From Xenopus tropicalis (lineage: Eukaryota > Chordata > Amphibia > Anura > Pipidae), in NCBI RefSeq assembly GCF_000004195.4, contig NC_030685.2:56792048-56856047 (forward strand): a stretch of 64,000 nt of DNA. Reading direction: 5' to 3'. A program made the translations under genes and the position numbers. Positions 36,834 to 47,440 of the stretch are shown piece by piece; position 1 is the stretch's first letter; the number at the start of each line of letters is the position of its first letter. Under the pieces are notes generated by a model. That model was not told the origin of the DNA and searched no databases. It was given only the letters and a program-made list of their open reading frames with translations.

Positions 36834-36947
36834 CTGCTGAATTATCTTTGAGTCCGTCTGTACAGTTTCCCACACTTTACCAAACAACTTCCAACCAGAG
36901 ACACCAGACAATGATTTAAGGTCTTTTGTTCATAGGAAAAGAAATTC
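36834..36947 (-). other. LANCL1: LANCL1 5' UTR exon
   Basis: A 114-nt segment with a strong acceptor (ttttccttcttcccag) and a consensus donor (CAG|gtaagt) on the minus strand, in the intron upstream of the ATG exon. When spliced to 32058 it puts an in-frame TAA upstream of the LANCL1 start. It contains a 5-codon upstream ORF (36933-36916, ATG to TAA). Predicted from splice signals only. Confidence 0.65.
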
Positions 36948-36984
36948 CTGGGAAGAAGGAAAACAAACATTCAGAAATAATGTT

Positions 36985-37095
36985 TTAGAAATAATTTACT
37001 TTTTCTTTGTAATAATATAACAGTACCTTGTACTTTATCCTGACTAGAATGTAATTAATGCTCTTTGGGGCAAAGCAATTCTATTGGGTTTATTT
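36985..37095. repeat. Truncated copy of the TA-flanked MITE
   Basis: cagtaccttgtactttatcc and gcaattctattgggttta are the reverse complement of the middle of the 36316-36643 family. The copy stops at a TTAA where the next element begins. Confidence 0.6.
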
Positions 37096-37510
37096 AAAGG
37101 AATACTGTCATGGAAAAACATTTTTTTTTTAATAAAACACATCAGTTAATGGAGCTTCTCCAGCAGAATCCTGCATTGGAATTGGTTTTTCAAAAGCACA
37201 AACAGATTTTTTTAGAATTTTGAAATTTCACATAGGGCTAGCCATGTCTTAATTTCCTAGGGTGTCACAACCATGTGACCTGTGCTCTGATAAACTTCAG
37301 TCACACTTTACTGCTGAGCTGCAAGTTGGAGTGATATCACCCCCCTCCCAGCAGCCGATCAGCAAACCAATGGGAAGGGAGCAGGATTGCAGCTCCCAGT
37401 AGATAGAATAGCACTCAATAGTAAGAAATCCAAGTCTGGCTTGGGAATCCTCCAGTTACATGGGAGTAGGAGAAACAATAGGTTACCTGAAAGCAGTTCT
37501 AATGGTTATG
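37091..37510. mobile_element. Kolobok-like element fragment
   Basis: Begins TTAAAGGAATACTGTCATGG at the point where the truncated MITE ends. The TTAAAGGRR start is the T2/Kolobok terminal signature. The interior reads gcagctcccagtagatagaa and acaataggttacctg. The matching right end was not found, so it is a 5' fragment. Confidence 0.6.
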
Positions 37511-37697
37511 AAAATCAAAAATGTCCCCACAGGAATAACTGGTGCTGAGAAAAAAAAACTCTGTGCTTGTCCAGTTTAGAATACCCAGATCTACCCAACC
37601 CTTCTGGTCATACGCACATGTTGCTGCCCTCCTGGATTTGCAACCACAATTCACACTTAGTAAATGCAACAAAAACCAATTTAACATGAATTTTCTT

Positions 37698-37850
37698 AAT
37701 CATTATTATTAACATTTATTTATAAAGCGCCAACATATTCCGCAGCGCTGTACAATAAGTGGGTTTCATACACTGGAAATACAGAGTAACATATAAAGCA
37801 ATTAATAACCGACACAAGAGGATCAGCCTTATTTTATAGAAAGCCCTGGA
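37698..37850. repeat. Interspersed repeat ('ataaagcgccaac' type)
   Basis: ttataaagcgccaacatatt followed by ccgcagcgctgtacaataag is a very common amphibian and fish repeat core (recognised from memory). A diverged relative with tatagcaccagcaagttacg lies at 52026-52145. Confidence 0.55.
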
Positions 37851-38514
37851 GACCCCACAAGAGAATGCTGCTGTATAATACTACTTTGTTGTTTGTTCTC
37901 ATTACAACTGCAGCACTTGATAGGCAAATGATTTGCTAATGAGTTTATGACTGGGGCATTATTTCTATTGCTATCACTTACTATATACTTACATTGTACT
38001 TACATGTACTATGATGGCAGATATTTTTGCAGAATATTGACTGACACACCAGAGACGCATTATAAAGACCTGGTATTTAGGAGGTTGGTAACTTATTTCC
38101 ATGTAACAGTTATCACATCCAGTCAAATAATTAATATTAAGCCCCTCTAATTAGTTGTAGTCATACTTAGGGAGTTATGTAAGAACTGGCAAAAGTTTGT
38201 CCTGGCCAACAATTCAGAATTACCACTTTACAGCAACAAGAAAAGCAGCACCACAGTTAACTTTGGTCCTGTCACTACATAACCCACTGATGCTACATTA
38301 AAAAAAGCTATAACACTTAGTAGAATAAAGCACAAGAGTCAAAAACACACTGTAAAATATACCCTTGTAATGCATTTGGCAATTGACCTTACGTTGTGAT
38401 ATAATCAGGACAGCCATCTGGGGAGAGAGGGGGGCACACCCGTGCCTCCCTGGTGAAATCTTCTTCCATAAGGGGGCCCATGTCACGTATTAAGTTATAT
38501 CAAAACAAATGCAA

Positions 38515-38700
38515 TTTACTTACGTAACTTGTGTATCAAGCTAAAAACAATGCAGAGATGCTCGCCAGGGTCAGGCGGGGGGAAAACTCCACTGACCGCT
38601 AATGAATTAAATCCAACTGCCCCCAATGAATTGACATATTAGCACATATTCATTTTAACTATTTATACAAACTGCTTATTATAGCGTAACGTCAGATGTT
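38515..38700. repeat. Diverged direct repeat, left copy
   Basis: Shares with 39125-39330, in the same order, acttgc/acttgt, gcagggtcagg-like text, aactccactgacc, caatgaattgac, attagcacat and a closing agatgttta/agctgttta. The two copies flank the MITE at 38727-39040. Confidence 0.55.
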
Positions 38701-38726
38701 TATAATGAAAGCAATTTCACTGAATC

Positions 38727-39040
38727 ACAGATATTGGGATCCCTTATCCGGAAAGCTGAATTACGGAATGCCCATCTCCCATAGACTCCATTTTAATCAA
38801 ATAATTCAGAAATTTGAAACCGATTTCTTTTTTCTCTGTAGTAATAAAACAGTACCTTGTAACTGATCCCAACTAAGATATAAATAATCCTTATTGGATG
38901 CAAAACAATCCTTTAGGGTTTAATTAATGTTTTATTGATTCTTTAGCACACGTAAGGAATGGAGATCCAAATTACAGAAAGACCACTTATCCTGAATACC
39001 CTTGGTCCCGAGCATTCTGGATAACGGGTCCTATACTTGT
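38727..39040. mobile_element. TA-flanked MITE, copy 5
   Basis: Same family as 36316-36643 in the opposite orientation: gggatcccttatccggaaag at the left and ggataacgggtcctatactt at the right. It lies between the two direct repeats just upstream of the LANCL1 first exon donor, within its first intron. Confidence 0.7.
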
Positions 39041-39124
39041 ATATGCGTATCTCCTACATGAACAATCCAGCAGCAGAATACCTGCTTATGGGGCCCCACA
39101 ACATCATTGGAACCTTAAATTTAC

Positions 39125-39330
39125 GCAGTTTACATAACTTGCAAAAATGTACGTAACTTCCATATCAGGCAATGACAGACGGAGCAGGGTCAGGAAGGAG
39201 TGCAAGGTTTAAACTTAAGGCAAACTCCACTGACCCCCAATGTATTGACCATTAATTAGCACATGAATCAATGGACCATTTAATATGAACTGCATTTTAT
39301 AGAGTAACACCAGCTGTTTATTTAGCACAA
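39125..39330. repeat. Diverged direct repeat, right copy
   Basis: Right partner of 38515-38700; see that entry. It ends about 30 bp before the putative LANCL1 exon 1 donor. Confidence 0.55.
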
Positions 39331-39359
39331 ACAAGAGGCGTGTCTATAATGTTACTCAC

Positions 39360-39620
39360 GTCTGACTCCCCCTGCAGCTGCCTCTCCGGTATCGCTCCTC
39401 CCTCACTCAATTCCTCTCCGGTCTCCCTCCCCCTCCCATCCACAGTCTGAAATCTCGCTCCCCCTCCCACCCAGTGTCTGAAATCTCGCTCCCCCTCCCA
39501 TTAGCTGTCCGAAATCTCGCTCCCCCGCCCATCCACAGTCTGAAATCTCGCTCTCTCACCTCCCTTTTCCTTTCCCCCTCCTCCGCTCTTAATGCTCAGC
39601 CTATGATGTGACGTAGGGCA
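39360..39620 (-). promoter_or_regulatory. LANCL1: Putative LANCL1 first exon and promoter
   Basis: On the minus strand a strong donor (gtgagt, 39359-39354) closes a GC- and pyrimidine/purine-biased stretch. No other convincing donor was found upstream of the 5' UTR exon. The stretch contains a 31-bp tandem repeat (39440-39563). Just upstream (39605-39618) lies a CRE-like tgacgta. No TATA box is evident. The start site cannot be fixed from sequence. Confidence 0.45.
39440..39563. repeat. 31-bp tandem repeat, four copies
   Basis: Units begin at 39440, 39471, 39502 and 39533, each with the core gaaatctcgctcccc or a close variant (the fourth has gaaatctcgctctctc). It lies inside the putative LANCL1 first exon or promoter. 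Confidence 0.85.
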
Positions 39621-39738
39621 GGCTAGTTTAAAAGCAATACAGCTGTGAGTGGTGCAGCAATCTTCTTTCTTTCTTCCTTTATTGCATCTAGTTTAAAAGC
39701 AAGCAGACAATTGCAAAATGAAAACCAACACCGGTACC

Positions 39739-39753
39739 TACCCCCCCCCCCCC
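39739..39753. repeat. C homopolymer
   Basis: About 15 consecutive C, followed by a short A run. Confidence 0.9.
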
Positions 39754-39929
39754 AAAAAAGGACTGCAGGGATACAAATAAAAATCAGCAAGGGAAACAAA
39801 AGCAAAACAGACAAAAGTATAGCATTTTGTAAAACCAGATGCAATGAATAATGTACCCCCCTACCTAAATATATAAAGATATTAATAGTAACCTCAACTT
39901 TATGTGGCCTGTATAAATGCACTTGGCCT

Positions 39930-40050
39930 GCAGCCTTGTGCTTTTGTGTTTGTATCTGCGTTTGCCTGGTGCTACCACTACTGACTGCATGGAAATTAAA
40001 TTGCAACCAGGGCAGCAGCTGGATTTTCTAGACGTGTCCCTGAATGTGGT
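39930..40050. repeat. Interspersed repeat fragment, paired with 33510-33640
   Basis: actgcatggaaattaaattg, ccagggcagca and tttctagacgtgt also occur, slightly changed, at 33555-33640 in the LANCL1 5' intron, same orientation. Confidence 0.5.
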
Positions 40051-40892
40051 ACCAGTGATCCTACAGCAGAGGAAGTTGCAACTGGCTATTTCTTTGATAG
40101 GGCAGTGGTAATTAAGGTGCACAGAGGCCTCTCCCTCCCCTCGTTGAGAGTTGCGCGCATGCACTTCCATTTATTTCACATATGGAGCACTGGTGATAGT
40201 ACGTACTGTCCTGTCCCCAATGCTTCATATATGAGGTGCGGCTGGGCAGCATGTCGCCCCTAAATTTGTGCTGCTCTAAACCCAGACCTGGGGGACTGTA
40301 AAGTATAATGGTAATTGTGAGGGCGCTGATTTTATTTCAGCTTAATGGTAATTTGCCTTTTTCCCCTGGGTGCAAAAATAATGCCACCCTGGCCACTAAA
40401 AACAATGATTGAAGCCAATGTTATTAATATGGGGGAAAAAAGATATAGTAAGGCTGTTTCTTTTTCCAGAAAAGTTGATAACCCAAGCAATTACAGTAAT
40501 GAGAATTTTTTTTCGCCAGGTTTGGATTCACAGCCAAATTCTGCATTTTTTTTTGCAAAACTATGTAATATTTTGCTGCGAAAAATGCATGAAAAAAAGG
40601 GCTCCTGTATAAATGATAGCTTCATGATGTAGCTCCCATTATTCCCCAACTACAGTCAGGAGTCATGTACTACCTCTCTCTAACTGCCTGTTGCAGGGGC
40701 TGCACTGCAAGTACAAATATTTTATGAAAGTTTAGTTTGTAATAAATAGGGGGCAGCAAATACCACCATGTAGAAAAATTTACTAAACCCTCCTGTCTTA
40801 TCTCCCCTGCTGTCACTGGAGAGTACAATGGGAGAATTAGGTATATGATAGCCTATGTGATGGCTGTCTTTTACTGGGGACAGGAGTGCCCC

Positions 40893-41112
40893 TAAAGGTG
40901 ACCATACACGTAGCAATTTCGATCTTTCGTGCGATCATTGGTCGCACGAAAGATCGCTCCCATGTAGATTTTAAGCTTGCCGATCGACAAGTCGACCATT
41001 ATCTGCAGACTTTTGCAATATTGGTTGTCTCGTCGAGCAGCCATACATGCAACGAATATCGTACAAAATGAGGTTTCATACAATATCATTGGTGCGTGTA
41101 TGGCCGGCTTTA
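40893..41112. mobile_element. MITE, 'ggccatacacg' family, copy 2
   Basis: taaaggtgaccatacacg at the left and cgtgtatggccggcttta at the right are inverted. Inside is a hairpin built from gatctttcgtgcgatc and ggtcgcacgaaagatc. It shares the interior gtcgac/atcgtac words with 23757-24087. Confidence 0.65.
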
Positions 41113-42546
41113 GTGACATTTATTTTGCAGATGATTCATAATCCCCTTTTTCTGTTGTAGGATTTGTGGCAAGCCTTCTGGCACTGGACCTGGCAGTACT
41201 ATTCATCCCCAATTATGAACTGAACTTGGGCACACTGTATCATTAAAGATGCATTACTCTAGGACTGAGTGGGGCACCTGAAAAAATTAAAACTTTGGAA
41301 ACAAGTGACAGGATCAATGCTTTGAGTCTTTATTGTGGGTAGCTTACCTCCATCTATAATATATTTTTGCAAAAGGGATCCTGGTGCAGCCGCACCCCCT
41401 GCAGCTACATCCCTGGATTCATCAATGCAGTTCATCAATGCAAGCAACCTAGTCTTCATGATCATCTGGTTACTGAAGACATTACTTCACATCAGGGTTG
41501 CCAAGTGTAATTTTTAAAACCATTCAATCACAATCACAAAACCAGCAAAAAACAGCCAAAATCTATTTCTACACAGCCACATATACTAATTAGGGCACTG
41601 TCAACTTGTACTGTGATCAGGTTAAAGTGTGAATTAGCAGAGCTGTTAACATTTGTGTGGTTTAGTTAACAGGTGCAAGGTTTATCCCAAGACCCAGGTG
41701 ATATTGCTGTGGGGCCCAATAACTAGTCAGTATTACATAAAAATATTAAAAATAATGTGCTAATAAGTCAGTATTTTAATTGGGGGGGTCAGTGAACTTT
41801 ATATGTAATAAATAAATAGTTTACGTAAATTGCAGCCCAATGATGTTGCTGTGGGGCCCAATAACCAGTGACTAGGTTTTCCTAGAATTAGTCCTGATCT
41901 AAAGTTCTTCTCATTTGCAGTTCTTAAAACATCTCTTCTAGTATTTAACTAGCCCTGTGAGGACACTACTGTCATATGACTTCCAAAACCAACAAATCAG
42001 AACAAACAGATGTTGGAACTGCAACACTCAGTCAGCCGATTGATGAAGAAATGTGACTAAACTTTGTGATAAAGTTGCACAGTACACTTTGTGGTGCAAG
42101 GTCACAAAATAACAGCTTCCCACTTTTGAAATGGGTTCTACCCCTCGCACAAAGCATTGGAAGAAACTTTGTCCATCTACATCTGAATATAATCTCCTTG
42201 ATATATACTTCATATGTCATGTTAGTATTGGCAGTATCATGATTATATTCAATTTACATGGGAAAAAAACATTGATCAATTTTGCAGTAGTTAAGATTTT
42301 CAATTTAGATATACCTAATGCATTCTTTAAAATAAGCTCTTGAAACCTACTGCAGCTTTGCTTACAATAAAGATTCCGGCTTTATTATCTTTGTGCACGT
42401 TCCTTGCCCTTGAACTTTGCATGGGTCATTCTGTTACAAACACAGTCAGAACACAGCAGCACAGTCAGTATCACCTTACTGCCTGCCATAGGGCAAGTGG
42501 CAAGTACAGAGCTCCTTTGTGGCCTGCACCAGCCAGTACTCCCTAA
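41113..42546. other. Intergenic, no gene seen
   Basis: No exon or intact element recognised. gctgtggggcccaataac occurs twice (about 41710 and 41850), a short local repeat. Confidence 0.45.
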
Positions 42547-42792
42547 GGGCTGTGGCACACAGGGAGATTAGTCACCCGGGAGAAATCTTCACTACCGCGG
42601 GAGACTAATCTCCCCGACATGCCATCCCACCGGCAAGAATGTAAATCGCATTGCTTAGGTCGCCTGAAGTTGCCTCTCAAGGAAACTTCAGGCGACTTCG
42701 GGAAACCGATTCTTGCCAATGTCAGGGAGATTAATCGCCTGCCGTAGTGCAGATTTATTGCGGGCAACTAATCTCCCCGTGTGCCACTGCCC
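42547..42792. mobile_element. PIF/Harbinger-like MITE
   Basis: 246 bp. The left end reads gggctgtggcacacagggag and the right end in reverse complement reads gggcagtggcacacggggag. TAA lies on both sides (42544-42546, 42793-42795), the expected 3-bp duplication. Internal palindromes are built on cgcctgaagt/acttcaggcg. Confidence 0.8.
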
Positions 42793-43110
42793 TAAATTTC
42801 GAGTCTGACTGACATGCAAGTGGCATTATGAGGTACATTTAGTTACATTACCTCTCCCCTCATGAATACAGCACCACTAGATGCAGGCAGCTCTGTTTTC
42901 ATGGGGCAGATGTAGGTCTTTTTGAAATTTTGGATTTTAAAAACCTGAGGCTATCCTGCAAGTACAGGGCATGGCGCGAATGTGCAAAAAATATGGTGGC
43001 ATGCATGTCACCCTGCTCTGCAGTTTGTAAATGAGGTTTGAGATTTCATCTTAAAAATGTAATGAAATAAAAATTTGGTAGAGCTGGGAAGTTGTATATT
43101 CTCTGAAATT

Positions 43111-43800
43111 GTTGTACTAGAAGATACATTAGGTATCTTCAAGTAAAGGTTGGATGCCTTTTTGGCAAGGGCGAAATATAGGGTTAGTGAAATCAAAGGG
43201 ATAGTTCACCTTTAAATTAACTTTTAAAATGATGTAGACTTTGATATTCTGAGACAATTTTCAATTGGTTTCTCAGTTATTTAACTTTTTGTTCAGCAGC
43301 TCTCCATTTGGTATTTTAGCTGCTATCAGATTGCTAGGGTTTTATTAACCCCAGCAACCAGGCATCGGTTTAAATGATAGATGGGAGTATGAGTAGTAGG
43401 GGGCTGCATAGAAAGGTAATAAAAAGTAACAATAATAATAAAATTGTAGCCTTACAGAGCATTCGTTTTTGGCTTTCGGGGTCAGTGAAAGCTGGAAAGA
43501 GGCAGAAGAGAAAGACACATCATTCAAAAACTATTAAAAATAAATATTGAAAACCAATTGCAAAGGTGCTAGGAACAGGTAATTTTGTGTCATACTAAAG
43601 GTTAACTTAAACCACCCCTTTAATTCTCAGTTGTACTAGAAGATACATTAGATTCATTAGATACATTAGCTTCAAGTAAAGGTTGGTTATTGAAATTAAC
43701 TCTTGGTTGTACTAGAAGATACACTAGATAGCTTCAAGTAAAGGTTGGCTGACTTTTTAGCAAGGGAGAGATACAAGAATATTGAAATTAATTCTTAGTA
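43111..43800. repeat. Three-copy local repeat, split by a T2-like MITE
   Basis: Copies start gttgtactagaagatacatt (43111) and at 43630 and 43705, each continuing cttcaagtaaaggttgg. The T2-like MITE (43193-43623) separates the first from the second. The third copy keeps an uninterrupted gaaattaattcttag at the equivalent point. Confidence 0.75.
43193..43623. mobile_element. T2-like MITE with visible empty site
   Basis: 431 bp. The left end is tcaaagggatagttcacctt and the right end in reverse complement is ttaaaggggtggtttaagtt. The right TTAA is at 43620-43623 and the left one has decayed to tcaa. The interior has ttgctagggttttattaacc and cagcaaccag. Confidence 0.85.
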
Positions 43801-43935
43801 CACTATTGATCCAGGGACTAGTGTAATTGCCCTCTTGGGGTTAGGAATTTATTTTCCCCCCTCTGAGGCAAATTAGAAAGGCTTCAGGTAAATTTCTGCC
43901 TTTCACTGGACCGACTATCAGCCAGGTTTCAGTTG
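43801..43935. repeat. Interspersed repeat core ('ccctctgaggcaaatt')
   Basis: gatccagggactagtgtaat, ttaggaatttattttccccc and ctctgaggcaaattagaaag form a repeat core I know from many amphibian and fish sequences. It continues directly from the third local repeat copy. Confidence 0.5.
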
Positions 43936-45500
43936 TAGAAAAAAGTTAACTATATATTACAACTCCTCAGTAAGCTAGGAAATGCACTTCACTTTTTTGC
44001 ATGAACCATTGTTAGTTATAATCACAATACTGCAAAGTTCATTTATGAAGTGTGATGCTGGGTACAAAATGCAAAAATCTGTTGCAAATCACTTGTTTTG
44101 CATTTTTGCACCATTCCCTGTACTCTTAGCATAGGTCTTTGCACTCCAGAAGAATGAAGATCTTTCCCTTTCTGATAAATACATTTCTGCGTTTGGCAGT
44201 ACTTTATTCGTTGGGGGCAAGCTGTGGGTGGCATGTAGGTGTTCCCTATCCCAACCCCCTAACTCATGTGTCATTTAGTAGCAGAAGTGCAAGAGAGCCT
44301 TGTACATACTGCCTGCCTTATGCAGACATTAAGTGCAGGACTGCCTTGTGTCTGCACCTTGTTCTGGATTTTGTATTGAGTGCAAGGTGCAGAATGTAGC
44401 AATGCCACAGATGCAAATGTTGTGTAAATAAGCAATACAGGGTGCAATGTTGCACAATAAACAGCGCAAAGTTTGGCTCAGTTTAAGTAACTTATTGTAA
44501 CCAGGTAGCACTCACTAATTTTTTTTTTTTTGCCTAGGCTTACAAGGCATAGAGCAAGCTTTGCACCTGTAACTATATTACCTGATAATAATTTAAACTG
44601 CTAACATTACATATATACAGTGCATGTATATGTATTTCTTTTATTTAAGTAGATGTAGACATATGTGTTTTAGGTTAAGCATTAATACCACTGTGCTTAC
44701 AGTCACACCCAAGTACATAAGCTGTACATTTGTACATTTACAACATTTTACAACTGACCAAATGCACATCAGATAACACTCTTACAAAACTGACTACATT
44801 TGGATAAAGAATTAGGAAATAGTAAATGACCAATAACATGCCAACAAGTCATCATTCTACATATTGTGCCAAAAACTGACAATTGCTGAGAATGTAGATA
44901 AGAAAATAACCAATAAGACTTGTGTTATTAAACACACCTACCTCACACCATTTTCAAATACAAATTTAGTAATATATGAATAAGATGGTTGAATACAACC
45001 ATGAGTTGAGAGAAATTGAAGTGCAAACAACAATGAAGATGTTTATAGTGAAAACTATTAAGATTATTATAGAGAAGAAGCTGCTAAATAAATGATATAA
45101 AAGCCTTTGTGAGAAACACCAATGAGCCAAGGGGGTGGGGGGACAAAACTGAATTATTTTTGGAGTTAGAACCCTTACATCACAAAATTCCAATTGTTTA
45201 CTATGGGTTCTTAATAACTAGTTTTATGACCCACCCCAAAATGTTTTTGACTAAAAAATAGTTCCCATACATGCTGCTAGCAACTTACAGTGAGTTCCAA
45301 TGAACACATTCAGCATGTCTCAATAAACTGTGCACAACTGCATGCATGGACATTAAGTAATCATGGACGTCACACTGATTTCAGCATTCCTCTTACACTT
45401 TGTATCCATGTATGCAACTGACTTGTGCCATGCAAAGCAGGTGCTACTGCTATTATTGACTTGATCTATTAGGGTAGGTATGATTCACAAAAATTGTTTA
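43936..45500. other. Intergenic, no gene seen
   Basis: AT-rich. No exon, RNA gene or intact element recognised. Confidence 0.45.
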
Positions 45501-45519
45501 AATGTAAAGGGGAAAAGGA

Positions 45520-46030
45520 GAAGGAGGAGGAAAGTCCCCATGAGAGTCTATATAAGGGAGAGAGCAGGGTACTAGTTTCTCTTTGCTGAAAAGGGGTGAC
45601 GCTGGGTAGCCTGAGGCCTGACAAGGAGGTTACAGTTACAAGGAGGAGTAGTTAGGTTAGATACTGACTGGTTTGCTTTGTGGAGCTCACTGTAGTCGAG
45701 AGTTAGTAGTAGAGAGAGTTAGTGGTAGGTTAGTGAGATGAGAAGTTAAGGCTATAGTGAGTATATAGGAAGGGACCAGTGTCCCAGCGGTACCTTGCCC
45801 AGATAGGGATCCAGAAGGAAGAGGGACTAGGCTAAGTGCTGTGCTGAGTCTGTAATGAAGGGACAGCATTCCTAGAGAGAACTAAGAAGCAGGGAAGTAG
45901 GCATCAGGCTGGGGCCCAGTGACCTGGGATACCTTAGATTGCTTATATTATTCATTGGGGAATTTGTGTGACAACAGTTACTTCATAAGCTGTGCTGGTA
46001 CCTGCCAATAAAGTGATCCTGAGTAAATCC
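45520..46030 (+). mobile_element. Possible solo LTR or orphan promoter/polyA unit
   Basis: A good TATA box (tctatataaggg, 45547-45558) is followed about 450 bp later by AATAAA (46007-46012) with a downstream GT-rich stretch. The interval has no long plus-strand ORF and is rich in gttagt words. The layout fits U3-R-U5 of an LTR, but element ends and a duplication were not found. It could also be the promoter of an unrecognised transcript. Confidence 0.35.
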
Positions 46031-46504
46031 TCAATATGTCGTGAATTTAGTTAAAATACCTGTAGTATTTAACTACTGTGGATTCAGATATTATGCAAAA
46101 CAAACTCTACACTGAAACTGTATTAAAATGCTCATGACTAAGCATGTTTGCCATAGAATAGTTGGACCTTCACCCCTCAGCTGGTGCAGTTGTGTGAGAA
46201 GATACATTGAGGTTGCCCCTGGTTCAAATTTCTAACGCCTCAGTCACATGCTAGCAGAAAATAGTGGCAAACAGACTGCTAAAATATACACGCTTTTATT
46301 GGTAGAAAAGGCCAAATATTATTAAAATACTGATAGAACTGAAGCTTGTTAGATTTCTTAATTGACTGGATGATTATAAACGTGAAGTTAATTAAAAAGC
46401 AAGTAGTGTATTCCTATTAACTGGTGATTTCATTTCTGCTTTTCAATTTTCACAGTGGTTAGGCTAGGATCCATATATATCTATATTAACTCAAGGGACA
46501 TGGG

Positions 46505-46719
46505 TGTCTGGACTGAGATTCAAAATAGGCCCTGGAATTTCAAGTACACAGAGGCCCAAACAGCCCCCCACCAGCCCCCCAACAGCCCAGTAAATAGTGA
46601 CTGACTGTCTATGGCATCTTCAGCAGCCCCTCTGGCCTTTTCCAGGTTGCCAGTGGTCATCAATCAAAAACTACCTCTTTTTCTAGACCAAGCCTGTGTA
46701 CAATAACTAGGTGCCAAGT
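46505..46719. repeat. Interspersed repeat fragments
   Basis: The first part (46505-46655) is related to 2173-2370. The second part (46657-46719, catcaatcaaaaact, ttctagaccaagcctg, aataactaggtgccaag) is related to 47340-47440 and 63430-63503. Confidence 0.5.
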
Positions 46720-47215
46720 CGTGCACAATTGACATAATTGTATAACAACGGGGGCTGTTTAAGTAGAGAGTATAATAAAAAAATTACCTTTATGTAATCA
46801 AAATTTGCCTAGGTGCATAAATCCGCAGCAACCAAAAAAAAATTTGCCTTAAGACTAGTGCTACCTGGTGATTGGTTACTGCACCTGGGCAAAATAAGGG
46901 TCTTTTATTTCATAATCCAAAAACAGGGTCTTATAATAAAAGTGTAGAGGTGAATAATACAAAAAGATTAGCTTTTTCCAGCCAGCTGCAAGTTGAATGA
47001 CAATAAACATTTGATTGGTTGCAATGGGTTACTGCAATTTGCCCAGTGTTTATAAATGACCCACAGTATGTCCAGAGAAATGTATCCTGTCAATGCCCTG
47101 TAACATCCCAATCACCGATCACATCCCCAGTCCAACTCACCCCTCAGGAAACTTAAACTGGAACCCTTCAACCCCTTAGGGAAATCTTAAGCCATATTCC
47201 AAGCAGTAAAGACAT

Positions 47216-47440
47216 TTTGATGAACCATTAGCTTTCAGATAAGGGATAAAATTATTGTTTAGGGTTTCCACAGTAGGTTTTGCTGTGCCCCTGACAATAT
47301 TTACTTACCTATCCTATCAGGGTGATGCTGGGACCATGGGTGTCAGCAGAGGATTTTCCGTGAAGGAGACCAAGTCATCAATCAAAAACAAGCTGTTTTT
47401 CTAGACCAAGACTCTATAAAATAACTAGGTGCCAAGTTTG
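47216..47440. repeat. Interspersed repeat, copy 1 (partner at 63246)
   Basis: Ordered words shared with 63246-63503: gatgaaccatta, cagataaggga, tagggtttcca, gatgctgggaccatgggtgt, catcaatcaaaaac, tctagaccaag and aataactaggtgccaag. Same orientation. Class unknown. Confidence 0.65.

Noticed and set aside
46201..46260. Possible tRNA-like B box (ggttcaaat)
   Set aside because: No matching A box or cloverleaf pairing could be built around it.
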